Shown: positions 1 to 6,890 of the stretch, in pieces
How the letters are laid out: each line of letters begins with the position of its first letter
Position numbering within the stretch: the stretch's first letter is position 1
NCBI GenBank assembly: GCA_900316925.1
Contig: ONEU01000185.1
Span: 1 to 11,517, forward strand
Reading direction: 5' to 3'
Length of the DNA stretch: 11,517 nucleotides
Source of the DNA: an uncultured Eubacteriales bacterium
GTDB lineage: Bacteria; Bacillota; Clostridia; Oscillospirales; Acutalibacteraceae
Made by a program: the position numbers and the translations under genes
Notes under the pieces: generated by a model
Told to the model about the DNA's origin: nothing
Databases searched by the model: none
The model's input: only the letters and a program-made list of their open reading frames with translations

Positions 1-168
1 TCAGCCGAAAGCAATACACATTTTTGTATCATGGCTTCTATTAAAATGAAAGCCGCTGCAATCGCATTTCTTCAGGCAAAATCAACTTTTGAAATTGATC
101 GGAAGTATCAGTCTTTCATCCGGCAGGTCAAGGCAATCCGCAAGGACATCCGTCGTCTTTATCTTTGA
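1..168 (+). CDS. C-terminal end of an unidentified protein (5' end outside window)
   Basis: Frame 1 is open from the first base to a TGA at 166-168, giving 55 residues that end in a strongly basic, probably helical tail (FIRQVKAIRKDIRRLYL). An internal ATG at 31 would give a 45-residue protein but has no good ribosome binding site, so this is more likely the end of a longer gene that starts outside the window. A hairpin 36 bases after the stop fits a gene end here. I do not recognise the family. The stretch is short enough to be open by chance, so confidence is limited. Confidence 0.4.
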   Translation, partial: SAESNTHFCIMASIKMKAAAIAFLQAKSTFEIDRKYQSFIRQVKAIRKDIRRLYL

Positions 169-203
169 TCAAAGCGGTTGTACATCATTGAGTAACTGAA
201 CCG

Positions 204-242
204 AAAGTCTGCCCTGCAAGGTCATCTTGTGAGGCAGACTTT
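204..242 (+). terminator. Hairpin, possible terminator of the upstream gene
   Basis: A perfect 10-bp stem (AAAGTCTGCC at 204-213 with GGCAGACTTT at 233-242) closes a 19-base loop and is followed by TGGCTTTTT. The position, between the stop at 168 and the promoter at 254, suits a terminator. The U-tract is interrupted and the loop is long, so efficiency is uncertain. Confidence 0.45.
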
Positions 243-253
243 TGGCTTTTTGG

Positions 254-282
254 TTGAAAGAAACAGGCTGTTGTGGTAAACT
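254..282 (+). promoter_or_regulatory. Candidate sigma-A promoter for the AAA/PD-(D/E)XK gene
   Basis: TTGAAA (254-259), a spacer of exactly 17 bases and TAAACT (277-282) lie 34 bases upstream of the ATG at 316. The -35 box matches the consensus at five of six positions, the -10 box at only four. TAATAT at 282-287 is an alternative -10 box. Confidence 0.4.
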
Positions 283-315
283 AATATCAGAACGATTGCG
301 AAGGGAGCGAGTAAG

Positions 316-2013
316 ATGATGAAATATTATATGCCCGTCGGCAATACCGATTTCCGTGAAATACGCGAGAATAAAATGTATTATATTGACAAAACAATGC
401 TGATCGACCAGTTGGTCGGACAAAGCAAAGCAAAAGTGACACTCTTCACCAGACCAAGACGTTTTGGGAAGTCACTGAATATGTCCATGTTACAGCGCTT
501 CTTTGATATCCGTGAGGACAGCCGGGAGTTATTCTCAGGTCTGAAAATCACACAAGATCACGAACTCTGCGCACAGTGGATGAATCAGTATCCGACAATT
601 CTGGTCAGCTTTAAGGATGTGGGCGGTTCAACTTTTGCAACGGCCTTTGACCTTTTGAGAGCGATTATTTCAAAGTTGTATGAGAAGTATGATTATCTTT
701 TGAATGACGCTGATTTTCTGACACCTCTTCAAAAGAAACTGTTTGAACGTTTTATGCTCCGTGAAGCCGGCAGCGCTGACTTGACAGAGTGCTTGTGTTT
801 GCTGACAGATCTGCTGTATCACTTTTATCACAAGCACGTCATCCTCCTGATTGACGAGTACGACGTCCCGATGGCAAAGGGTGACGCAAACGGCTATTAC
901 CGGGAGATCACCGATATCATGCGGTATATGCTCAGCAAGGCTCTGAAAGACAATCCCTGTCTCAAAATGGCAGTTCTCACAGGTTGCCTGAGAATCGCTG
1001 AGGAAAGTATCTTTACGGGTCTTAACAATCTTTCCATCAAGACGATCACCGATACGGACTATGATGAATGTTTCGGCTTTACTGACGAGGAAATGAACAA
1101 GCTCCTAAAAGATACCGGACTTCTGACACATCAGCCGGTTTTTAAAGAGTGGTATGACGGGTATATCTTTGGTAATAAAGAGGTCTACTGTCCCTGGGAT
1201 GTGCTGAATTATGTCGATGCTTTGCAGAAGAATCCTCAACAGCCTCCCATGAACTACTGGGCAAATACCAGCGGTAACGATTCCATACGGAAGTTCCTGA
1301 AAAGCGACTATGATGTATCGGAAGACTTTGAAACCCTGCTGGCAGGGGGTACGGTCAGGAAGATCATCAATCCGAACATTACCTACGGTGATCTGACGGC
1401 TAACGAGTCTAATCTCTGGTCGGTGCTCTACATGACCGGCTATCTGACGATCCCTCCCGGAACACTGCCCACCATGACCTCCAATAATCCCGATGAAGTG
1501 AAGGGAATGTTTGAACTGCCGTTCACTTTAAAACTCCCTAATAAGGAAATCCGTATGCTGTTTGAACAAACGATCGCTGTCTGGTTTGAGGAAACGGTCA
1601 GGGCTGATGACAGAACGGAATTGTTCGATACCCTATGGAGCGGAGATGCCGATAAGCTTGCCGAGATCATCTCGGATTATCTGTATCAGACTATCAGTTA
1701 TTTTGATTATAAAGAAGATTATTATCATGCGTTTCTTGTCGGGTTATTATCCGGAAGGAGGGGCATTATCGTCAAGTCCAATGATGAAACCGGTCTGGGC
1801 AGATCGGATATTATTGTGAAAAATAAAGCAAAGCGTGTAGCGGTAGTCATTGAAACCAAACGTGCCAAAACAAAGTCTGATATAGAAAAGCTCAGCCGGG
1901 ATGCACTGGAACAGATCAACATCAACAAATACTATGTCCCGTTCAGAAACGAAAAAGTAATCAAATACGGTATTGCCTTCTGGGGCAAGGAATGTTATAT
2001 TTCAGCAGAATAA
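316..2013 (+). CDS. AAA-ATPase-like / PD-(D/E)XK nuclease domain protein
   Basis: 565 residues. The N-terminal half matches the AAA-ATPase-like family (PF09820): the PVGNTDF and YYIDKT opening, a P-loop of the family's unusual form RPRRFGKS (46-53), a Walker B motif LLIDEYD (177-183), and a TGCLRIAEESIFTGLNNL segment after it. The C-terminal quarter is a PD-(D/E)XK-type nuclease domain (PF08011), with GRSD (Asp498), ETK (Glu513, Lys515) and a downstream QININKYY helix, so all expected catalytic residues are present. AGGGAG at 302-307 supports the ATG at 316; a second ATG follows at once. The gene has a candidate promoter and a strong terminator and converges on an Rpn-family gene. The family is abundant and multicopy in gut Clostridia and Bacteroidota; its biological role is unknown, and ATP-dependent DNA processing or defence is inference only. 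Confidence 0.93.
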   Translation: MMKYYMPVGNTDFREIRENKMYYIDKTMLIDQLVGQSKAKVTLFTRPRRFGKSLNMSMLQRFFDIREDSRELFSGLKITQDHELCAQWMNQYPTILVSFKDVGGSTFATAFDLLRAIISKLYEKYDYLLNDADFLTPLQKKLFERFMLREAGSADLTECLCLLTDLLYHFYHKHVILLIDEYDVPMAKGDANGYYREITDIMRYMLSKALKDNPCLKMAVLTGCLRIAEESIFTGLNNLSIKTITDTDYDECFGFTDEEMNKLLKDTGLLTHQPVFKEWYDGYIFGNKEVYCPWDVLNYVDALQKNPQQPPMNYWANTSGNDSIRKFLKSDYDVSEDFETLLAGGTVRKIINPNITYGDLTANESNLWSVLYMTGYLTIPPGTLPTMTSNNPDEVKGMFELPFTLKLPNKEIRMLFEQTIAVWFEETVRADDRTELFDTLWSGDADKLAEIISDYLYQTISYFDYKEDYYHAFLVGLLSGRRGIIVKSNDETGLGRSDIIVKNKAKRVAVVIETKRAKTKSDIEKLSRDALEQININKYYVPFRNEKVIKYGIAFWGKECYISAE

Positions 2014-2870
2014 GATTTGACCCGATCTGATTGTCAGACCGGGTCTTTTTTTGCTTGTTTGTATTTTCATTTCGGGTGATGAGGGAAAATGAGTGCCTTT
2101 TTGTGTATATTGCCGCAAGTGCATTTCGTTTTATTTCACGACCTTCAGCAATACCTTCCCGTCGGGCAGAACCTAATGCAGACGCTTCATCATGGAGCTG
2201 CTTCTCGCGATAAAAAGCCTCCTGGCGGACTTTCTCGTCTGCGCTGAGTTGTCGCAGCATCACAATGGTGTCTTTTACTTCCGGAATATCCGTTTTCTGT
2301 TGAAGTTCCATCAATTCTCCCTCCGTTTCTGCGTTGATCAGATTGAACCAATCCTCCATACGTTTATTCTTCCGGCATTTGCCAAGCTTTCTGAGCTCAA
2401 AAAAGTGAATGGCAAACTTGTCTGTGAGAAGTTCATGCCGCTCCCGTTCCAGCACTCTGAAATGGGAATGATAATCCTCACAGTCAAACATATTGAAATT
2501 GATAATATTGATGCAGATAGTCTGTTTCAGTGTGTGGTACTCTTCTCCTGCTCCCAGTTCTTCACTATAAAGCTTTGCCCAGTAAAATAATGTGCGGTCT
2601 ACAAAATCGGTTTCCCGGTTGACCTGCATCTCAATATTGACGATCCTGCCGTCCACGTCCATCTTTAAATCCAGACGGCTGAATTTCTGATCCAGATATT
2701 CCGGTGCCAGTTCCACGTTATTGATGGCAATGGAGCGGATGCTCTCACGGGGCATCTCCAGTAAATCGGAGATAATTGCGGCAATGATCTTTTTCGTTCT
2801 GCTCGTTTCCGAAGACCCGCTTGAAAAAAACATCCAGTTTCAGTTTGACGATCCGTTCATCTTTGTTCAT
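1961..2870 (-). pseudogene. Rpn-family recombination-promoting nuclease / PD-(D/E)XK transposase-like, frameshifted
   Basis: The Rpn/PDDEXK-family N-terminus (MNKDERIVKLKLDVFFKRVF) starts at ATG 2870 behind GGGAAGGTG, and the frame then breaks. The rest of the family pattern continues in the next frame from about 2833: a catalytic core with SRLDLKMDVDGRIVN and the IEMQV motif (Asp...Glu-x-Gln), then RTLFYWAKLYSEEL. The join falls in a run of five A (2790-2794 on the + strand as T5); a run of four would restore the frame as NEQNEKIIAAII. The tail is also abnormal: after the usual EGIAEGRE repeat-like end, the frame runs about 55 residues through the neighbour's terminator and 53 bases into its coding sequence before stopping at 1961. 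Family members relate to RpnA-E of E. coli, which promote RecA-independent recombination. The frameshift may be real or a homopolymer sequencing error. Confidence 0.85.
2019..2052 (+). terminator. Strong intrinsic terminator after the AAA/PD-(D/E)XK gene
   Basis: Six bases after the stop, a 12-bp stem (GACCCGATCTGA at 2019-2030 with TCAGACCGGGTC at 2034-2045, one A-C mismatch) closes a 3-base loop and is followed by seven Ts. The open frame of the convergent Rpn gene runs through this hairpin. Confidence 0.9.
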
Positions 2871-2904
2871 CCGAATCACCTTCCCGTGCTTTTTTCTTGT
2901 CATT

Positions 2905-2933
2905 ATTATAGCATAATTCCTGTGTTCGTTCAA
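2905..2933 (-). promoter_or_regulatory. Sigma-A promoter of the Rpn-family gene
   Basis: On the minus strand TTGAAC (2933-2928), a 17-base spacer and a perfect TATAAT (2910-2905) lie about 35 bases before the ATG at 2870, giving a short leader with the ribosome binding site in it. It begins immediately after the stop codon of the upstream remnant (2939-2941). Confidence 0.8.
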
Positions 2934-2938
2934 GTGTT

Positions 2939-3118
2939 TCAAGGGTTCATCTGAAGGGCACCTGTCGTGTGTTTGTCATTATCTAACATTGTTCTGTAGC
3001 TGTCAGAATCCAGTACAAGTTCATCACGCTTATCTTCGACTATTTCTGCAATTTTATGTGAAGATGACACATACAATAATGCAGGGAAATCAATTTTTAA
3101 AAATCCTTGCCTGGAAGT
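2939..3118 (-). pseudogene. 5'-truncated remnant of an unidentified gene, abutting the dispersed repeat
   Basis: The minus strand is open for 59 codons ending in TGA at 2939-2941. The translation looks protein-like (for example HKIAEIVEDKRDELVLDSD, then YRTMLDNDK and a final GALQMNP), with a charged, helical composition unlike a random frame. No ATG with a ribosome binding site precedes it: the only ATG codons are near the end, and upstream the frame enters repeat copy A at about 3101 and meets TAG at 3119-3121. The simplest reading is the C-terminal piece of a gene whose 5' part was lost or replaced where the repeat begins. I do not recognise the family. A chance open frame remains possible. 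Confidence 0.4.
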
Positions 3119-3277
3119 CTATGATAATTCTTTGTCAACAACGATGAGAAGTTAGTGCTTACCGATTGCTTCAAGGCTTATTCTACAGCGAATTTTGGAA
3201 AGGGGTCCGGGGAAAACCTTTTTTCGCCAGAAAAAGGTTTTCCCTGGGTAGCTGGCAGATAAAAATTGATTTCCGTG
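3101..3277. repeat. Dispersed repeat, copy A (about 177 bp)
   Basis: This segment is repeated at 8831-9004. It starts with CCTTGCCTGGAAGTC, includes ACCGATTGC..CAAGGCTTATTC, the block GGAAAGGGGTCCGGGGA, TTTTTTCGCCAGAAAAAGG, and ends at GATTTCCGTG. By hand alignment the two copies are roughly 80-85% identical with only a few short gaps. The middle holds a long hairpin (3206-3248). The copy lies between a truncated gene remnant and the promoter of the DUF3825 gene. No transposase or convincing protein is encoded, so it is a non-autonomous or structured element of unknown type. Confidence 0.85.
3206..3248. other. Long hairpin inside repeat copy A
   Basis: A perfect 14-bp inverted repeat, GGGAAAACCTTTTT (3210-3223) and AAAAAGGTTTTCCC (3231-3244), closes the 7-base loop TCGCCAG. 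Adding the flanking CC/GG pairs and G-T wobbles extends it to about 18 bp. Neither strand has a U-tract after it, so it does not look like a terminator. In copy B the left arm has changed and only part of the stem remains. Confidence 0.75.
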
Positions 3278-3296
3278 TACAATAATGGGGGGAGAC

Positions 3297-3325
3297 TGGA
3301 CAAACGGGGTTATATGTGCTAAAAT
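3297..3325 (+). promoter_or_regulatory. Sigma-A promoter just downstream of repeat copy A
   Basis: TGGACA (3297-3302), a 17-base spacer and TAAAAT (3320-3325) precede the DUF3825-protein start by about 75 bases. The -10 region (TAAAATAGTAT) is the same as at the promoter after repeat copy B, so the promoter may belong to the repeated unit. Confidence 0.7.
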
Positions 3326-3401
3326 AGTATTAGGTAGATTTAATAAATCTGGCAATAGCAAACAATAAGCAAAGCTGCCAGAGAGAATATGGAGAGTGAT
3401 G

Positions 3402-5309
3402 ATGGTGAAAGGGCGCATTAAACAGATTAGTCAGGATGACAGGTTCACGTTTAGGGGTGTAATTAGCGCAGAGGATGGAACCGAATACATGTTTAATAGT
3501 CGAAACTGGGCCAAACGTAATCTGAATGTAGAAGATATCCATGAGGGGGATGAAGTAGAATTTGAAAAAAAAGAGCCCAATAAAAATGGAAACGTCTACC
3601 CAAATTGGATTCGATTTGCAGGAGAAAGTGCTCCTCCCATGAGCACATTTGCTCCAAAACATTGCCAGGGAGATTTTAAGGGCTTTGTCTTCATCGACAC
3701 CGGGGCACTTTTGCCTCCGTTAAAGAACCTGGTGGGGGAAGCCTTCGGACAGGAAAATGAGAATCCAAAGAAGCTTTATCGGGTTCTTGCTATCCATTAC
3801 AATCAATTGGAAGATAAAGATTTTGTGTATTCAACAGAAAAAGAGACCGTCCAATTTCCCTCAGGCTTTACCAGTAAGGAAGGTCATTCTATTGATCTGT
3901 ACTGTGTTAAGAACCGTGAAACAGGAACAGAAAAAAGCACATGGTACTGTAATAAACTCATTTGCAATGGTGAGATGAACGATGAAGGAATCCTTCATGG
4001 CTTGGTGAACGCAGACTGGTATGAGATACGTTCCGGACTAATGGAAAACGTAAAGGATGTCAAGGATGATGTCAATACGGTTGTTCATACCATAGAGACG
4101 CGCTGTTTTGAGACCGGCTTGATATGGCTGAAGGAAGGTATGGAGTGCACACAGGATGATGCCGACCATCTGTTTGTTCCCACTGGTTATTATCTGGAAG
4201 ACAATCGGGAGCTATACCTGTATTGCACATATCATGGGGGGAAAAAGGGCCGAGGATGGTATTATGATGGCTTTACATATAAAGACGCTCCGCTGACAGT
4301 GTATGATAAGAAGCTTTGGCTGAAAATCTGGGCGGGCATCAAGAGTGCAGATTGGAAAAATATTTGTGAAGATGTGGCGAACAAGGCATTAGTTGAAAAA
4401 TGGACATTCGGTAGGGAGGGTGATTATGGGATCCTGTCGAACTATCTGGTTTATACCTTTGCGCATGAATGGAATGAAAATAAAATCTATTTTAGCAGTG
4501 ACGAACGCTATGCCGTCTTCAACACGGGGCTGGCTGATCGCCAAAGGTATAAATACATCTATGCATTATTTAAAAAGGTTGAAAATGATTCTCAGACGCC
4601 AAAGCATTTCTTGTACATACCGTCTCAATATCAACTCAGTAGCTTTACGATTTCCGGTATTGGCGGCGACGGTAAAATACTAACAGACAAATTCGAATCA
4701 CTGCCAAATCCTCCGAAATACTTTGATAAACGCAGCTCCACTGTATGGGAGCTGGAATTTGATTCCAATAATGGCATCACGATACCGGAATACGATGATA
4801 CACATATCTTGATTCAAAGATGCGAGCGGTTGCCGCTTGAATTTTTGCGACGCAATGTCTATAATGAAAGTCTTAAGAATATCCTGGACGAAAAGAAAGA
4901 CGAGGAACAGCAATACAAGGACTTTCGTGAGTTCTTTGCGCCAATTCTTAACAACACAGCCAACGAGGAGTTAAACAAGACTTACCGAGAGCTGAACAAT
5001 GCCCTGAAGGGAGTTATTGAAAATGCAGTCAAGAGACTTTCCTGGAACTGGCGGGCTGTCGTGCCAAGTTACCATCCGGAAACGGATGAGTCATGCTTCC
5101 TTTTGCCGGTATCTTTCCTGGGAACCGCGAAACCGGATCGTGCCATGATTGCCACTGCGGGCAAGGGGGGAGTGAAGTATCAGATTCATACCGTCATTTC
5201 TTTAGAGTGGGCGTATCTTGACGCCCGGCTGGTTTGCAGGCCTGAATCTGAATGGCTCGCTATAGACAGTATTGACAGCCAGTCCGGTGACGAAAATGAG
5301 AAAGCCTGA
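3402..5309 (+). CDS. Cold-shock/OB-like domain plus DUF3825 protein
   Basis: 635 residues from ATG 3402. The frame is open from GTG 3396, but GGAG at 3391-3394 sits 7 bases before 3402, so that start is preferred; ATG 3399 is also possible. Residues 1-72 resemble a cold-shock-type OB fold (KGRIKQ...FRGVISAEDGTEYMF...EGDEVEF). Residues about 150-208 and 255-320 look like two diverged copies of one module: FPSGF/VPTGY, then IDLYC/LYLYC, WYCN/WYYD and ADWYEI/ADWKNI. From about 322 to the end the pattern is that of DUF3825 (PF12873), with FAHEWNENKIYF, YAVFNTGL, YIYALFKK and a C-terminal AYLDARLVCRPESEWL. No signal peptide or membrane segment is seen, so it is probably cytoplasmic. Nucleic-acid binding is inferred from the OB-like domain; DUF3825 has no established function. 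It is a single-gene unit with its own promoter. Confidence 0.85.
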   Translation: MVKGRIKQISQDDRFTFRGVISAEDGTEYMFNSRNWAKRNLNVEDIHEGDEVEFEKKEPNKNGNVYPNWIRFAGESAPPMSTFAPKHCQGDFKGFVFIDTGALLPPLKNLVGEAFGQENENPKKLYRVLAIHYNQLEDKDFVYSTEKETVQFPSGFTSKEGHSIDLYCVKNRETGTEKSTWYCNKLICNGEMNDEGILHGLVNADWYEIRSGLMENVKDVKDDVNTVVHTIETRCFETGLIWLKEGMECTQDDADHLFVPTGYYLEDNRELYLYCTYHGGKKGRGWYYDGFTYKDAPLTVYDKKLWLKIWAGIKSADWKNICEDVANKALVEKWTFGREGDYGILSNYLVYTFAHEWNENKIYFSSDERYAVFNTGLADRQRYKYIYALFKKVENDSQTPKHFLYIPSQYQLSSFTISGIGGDGKILTDKFESLPNPPKYFDKRSSTVWELEFDSNNGITIPEYDDTHILIQRCERLPLEFLRRNVYNESLKNILDEKKDEEQQYKDFREFFAPILNNTANEELNKTYRELNNALKGVIENAVKRLSWNWRAVVPSYHPETDESCFLLPVSFLGTAKPDRAMIATAGKGGVKYQIHTVISLEWAYLDARLVCRPESEWLAIDSIDSQSGDENEKA

Positions 5310-5322
5310 AAGAGGATTCGTG

Positions 5323-5399
5323 CCCTGACAGGTGTGAAAAAGAAAAAACCTGACACCGATGGACAACCGGTGTCAGGTTGAAAAAACGATCTGTCAGGG
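5323..5399. repeat. Outer inverted repeat around the DHH terminator
   Basis: CCCTGACAG (5323-5331) and CTGTCAGGG (5391-5399) are perfect complements and enclose the terminator hairpin at 5347-5379. The inner and outer arms share the core CCTGACA, so alternative pairings are possible. It lies between two convergent genes. Confidence 0.6.
5341..5379 (-). terminator. Intrinsic terminator of the DHH gene
   Basis: Read on the minus strand, a perfect 12-bp stem (AACCTGACACCG, 5379-5368, with CGGTGTCAGGTT, 5358-5347) and a 9-base loop are followed by a T-rich tail (TTTTCTTTTTC). The plus strand has no U-tract after the stem, so it terminates the minus-strand gene, about 40 bases past its stop. Confidence 0.85.
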
Positions 5400-5417
5400 A
5401 CTATGGGCTTTATGTAA

Positions 5418-6343
5418 TCAGGCGTTGAGCGCTTGAATGATATCGGGGAGCATGGCATCAACTTTGTCGTTGTCGAGCTGACAGGTGCCGGCATTCTTGT
5501 GTCCGCCGCCGCCATACAGGAGGCACAGTTCACCGATATCAACCTCAGAGACTTTGTTGACAATTGATTTACCGATCATCACGGCAGTATTCTGTTTCCG
5601 GAAGCCCCACGCCACATGAACAGAAATCTGAGCTTCCGGATACAAAGCATAGATCATAAAACGATTTCCGGCATGGATGATCTCTTCGTTGCGGAGATCA
5701 AGAACAACCACCTTATCGTGGAGCTTGGCAATTCTCTGAAGCTGCGCCTTGAAAAGCTCGGTCTGGTCGAAATACAAATCGACGCGCTCTTTGACATCAG
5801 GAAGCTCCAGAATCTCGTCAATTGTGTGGTTCATGCAGAATGCGATGAGCTGCATCATCAGATCGTAGTTTGAAATGCGGAAGTTCCTGAAACGCCCGAG
5901 ACCGGTACGGGGATCCATCAGATAATGCAGTAGCACCCACCCCTTTGGATTGAGAATCTCGTCAACGGAAAAGTCTGCGCTGTCGCCTTTGTCAACCGCA
6001 TCCATCAGTTCATCCGTGATACCCGCAGCTTTTCTTTGCCGCCGTAATATTGAAAGACCACGCGTGCAGCGCTGCGGGCATTGGGGTCGATGACCAGCTC
6101 ACCGCCAGCCTCGATGGATTTGAGTCTGTCGATTTCAGATTCATGGTGATCGAATGCCAATCCCACTCTGGGATCATAGGGAAGATTGGTAGTGATGTCA
6201 TTTTTGGAAAGCTCGATCTTGCCATCCTGTACATCCTTAGGGTGCACAAATTTAATATCCTCGATAATATCGAGTTCACGGAGTATCATGGCACAAACAA
6301 GACCGTCAAAGTCACTTCTGGTTACCAAGCGTTTTTTACCCAT
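5418..6343 (-). pseudogene. DHH/DHHA1 family phosphoesterase, split by an apparent one-base deletion
   Basis: The two pieces are 6005-6343 (112 residues from ATG 6343) and 5418-6005 (195 residues from an internal ATG). Together they make one normal protein of about 308 residues. The first piece holds the DHH catalytic motifs: TRSDFDG, HPKDVQDG, and DHHES after GLAF. The second holds the DHHA1 part, with DPRTGLGRFR and GGGGHKNAGT near the end. Adding one G near 6025 on the + strand (C on the coding strand) restores ...KLPGITDELMDAVDKGD, as expected for the family. These proteins are Mn-dependent exopolyphosphatase- or oligonucleotide/cyclic-dinucleotide-phosphodiesterase-like enzymes; the substrate here is unknown. 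AAGGAGG at 6358-6352 is an excellent ribosome binding site. Everything else is intact, so a sequencing error is as likely as real inactivation. Confidence 0.92.
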
Positions 6344-6411
6344 GGGGGAAGCCTCCTTATGTTGTGATTTGTGTACGGTATTGATAGTTTTATTACCGCT
6401 TCGGCAACAAT

Positions 6412-6441
6412 ACTATACACTTTTACTTGTTATACTGTCAT
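6412..6441 (-). promoter_or_regulatory. Candidate promoter of the DHH gene
   Basis: On the minus strand ATGACA (6441-6436), an 18-base spacer and TATAGT (6417-6412) lie about 70 bases before the ATG at 6343. Both boxes match the sigma-A consensus at five of six positions, with a slightly long spacer. Confidence 0.5.
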
Positions 6442-6526
6442 TGTACCATATTTCTGTCGGATATGCAATATCGTTATAAAGATTAGCCTGTGTTTCTGCA
6501 TCGGGAACTTTGCTCGTTTTCCACAT
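6413..6526 (-). CDS. Possible 37-residue small ORF upstream of the DHH gene
   Basis: ATG at 6526 follows AAAGGG (6539-6534) with 7 bases of spacing and gives a 37-residue polar peptide (begins MWKTSKVPDAETQ, ends ITSKSV). It overlaps the predicted DHH promoter, has no clear promoter of its own and matches nothing I recognise. It may be chance. Confidence 0.2.
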   Translation of the reverse strand: MWKTSKVPDAETQANLYNDIAYPTEIWYNDSITSKSV

Positions 6527-6890
6527 GATGTTACCCTTTAATCGAAAATTCCGGATATGATAAGATAGTGGACATCTCTCACTTTGGCTATAGTTGGATA
6601 ATAAAGCTGTAAAGAAATAATAATAGAAGTATTTGAAGAAAAGGAGATGAAATGACAGGAGAGTTGGAAGCATAAAGAAGTGTAGCTCGTCTTTTCCTTG
6701 GTCTGTTTTCCGTGATATTCTGGTGACTATTGTGAGAAATAAGAGCTGTTAATCAATAACCACTGTGTTTTCGGACGACAATGGGAAGAAAAATAATAGA
6801 GATTCAGGAGGAACCCCATTGATTCTGAGGAGAAAACGATAGGATAACGGTTTGTGAAAAATGTTTTTTGGTGTTTTTTGCTTCATACCC
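6527..6890. other. Gene-poor stretch with short ribosome-binding-site/ORF fragments
   Basis: I see no gene of normal size here. AAGGAG (6641-6646) precedes an ATG at 6652 that opens only 7 codons, with a weak TTGGAT-18-TAATAA promoter-like pair at 6594-6623. ATG 6781 opens 13 codons, and AGGAGG (6806-6811) precedes a TTG that opens 7. These may be leader peptides or decay products, or chance. The 3' end is very A/T rich and leads into the next promoter. Confidence 0.4.

Noticed and set aside
169..423. Minus-strand 84-residue frame across the promoter and start of the AAA/PD-(D/E)XK gene
   Set aside because: It overlaps a well-supported gene start and promoter and has no ribosome binding site or family match.
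3206..3248. Intrinsic terminator at the copy A hairpin
   Set aside because: Neither strand has a U-tract after the stem.
3152..3418. Minus-strand frame of 88 residues over repeat copy A, similar in sequence to the frame at 8792-9088 over copy B
   Set aside because: The similarity comes from the DNA repeat. The shared part lies inside the element, the ends differ, and no ribosome binding site is present. Such frames are likely false gene calls.
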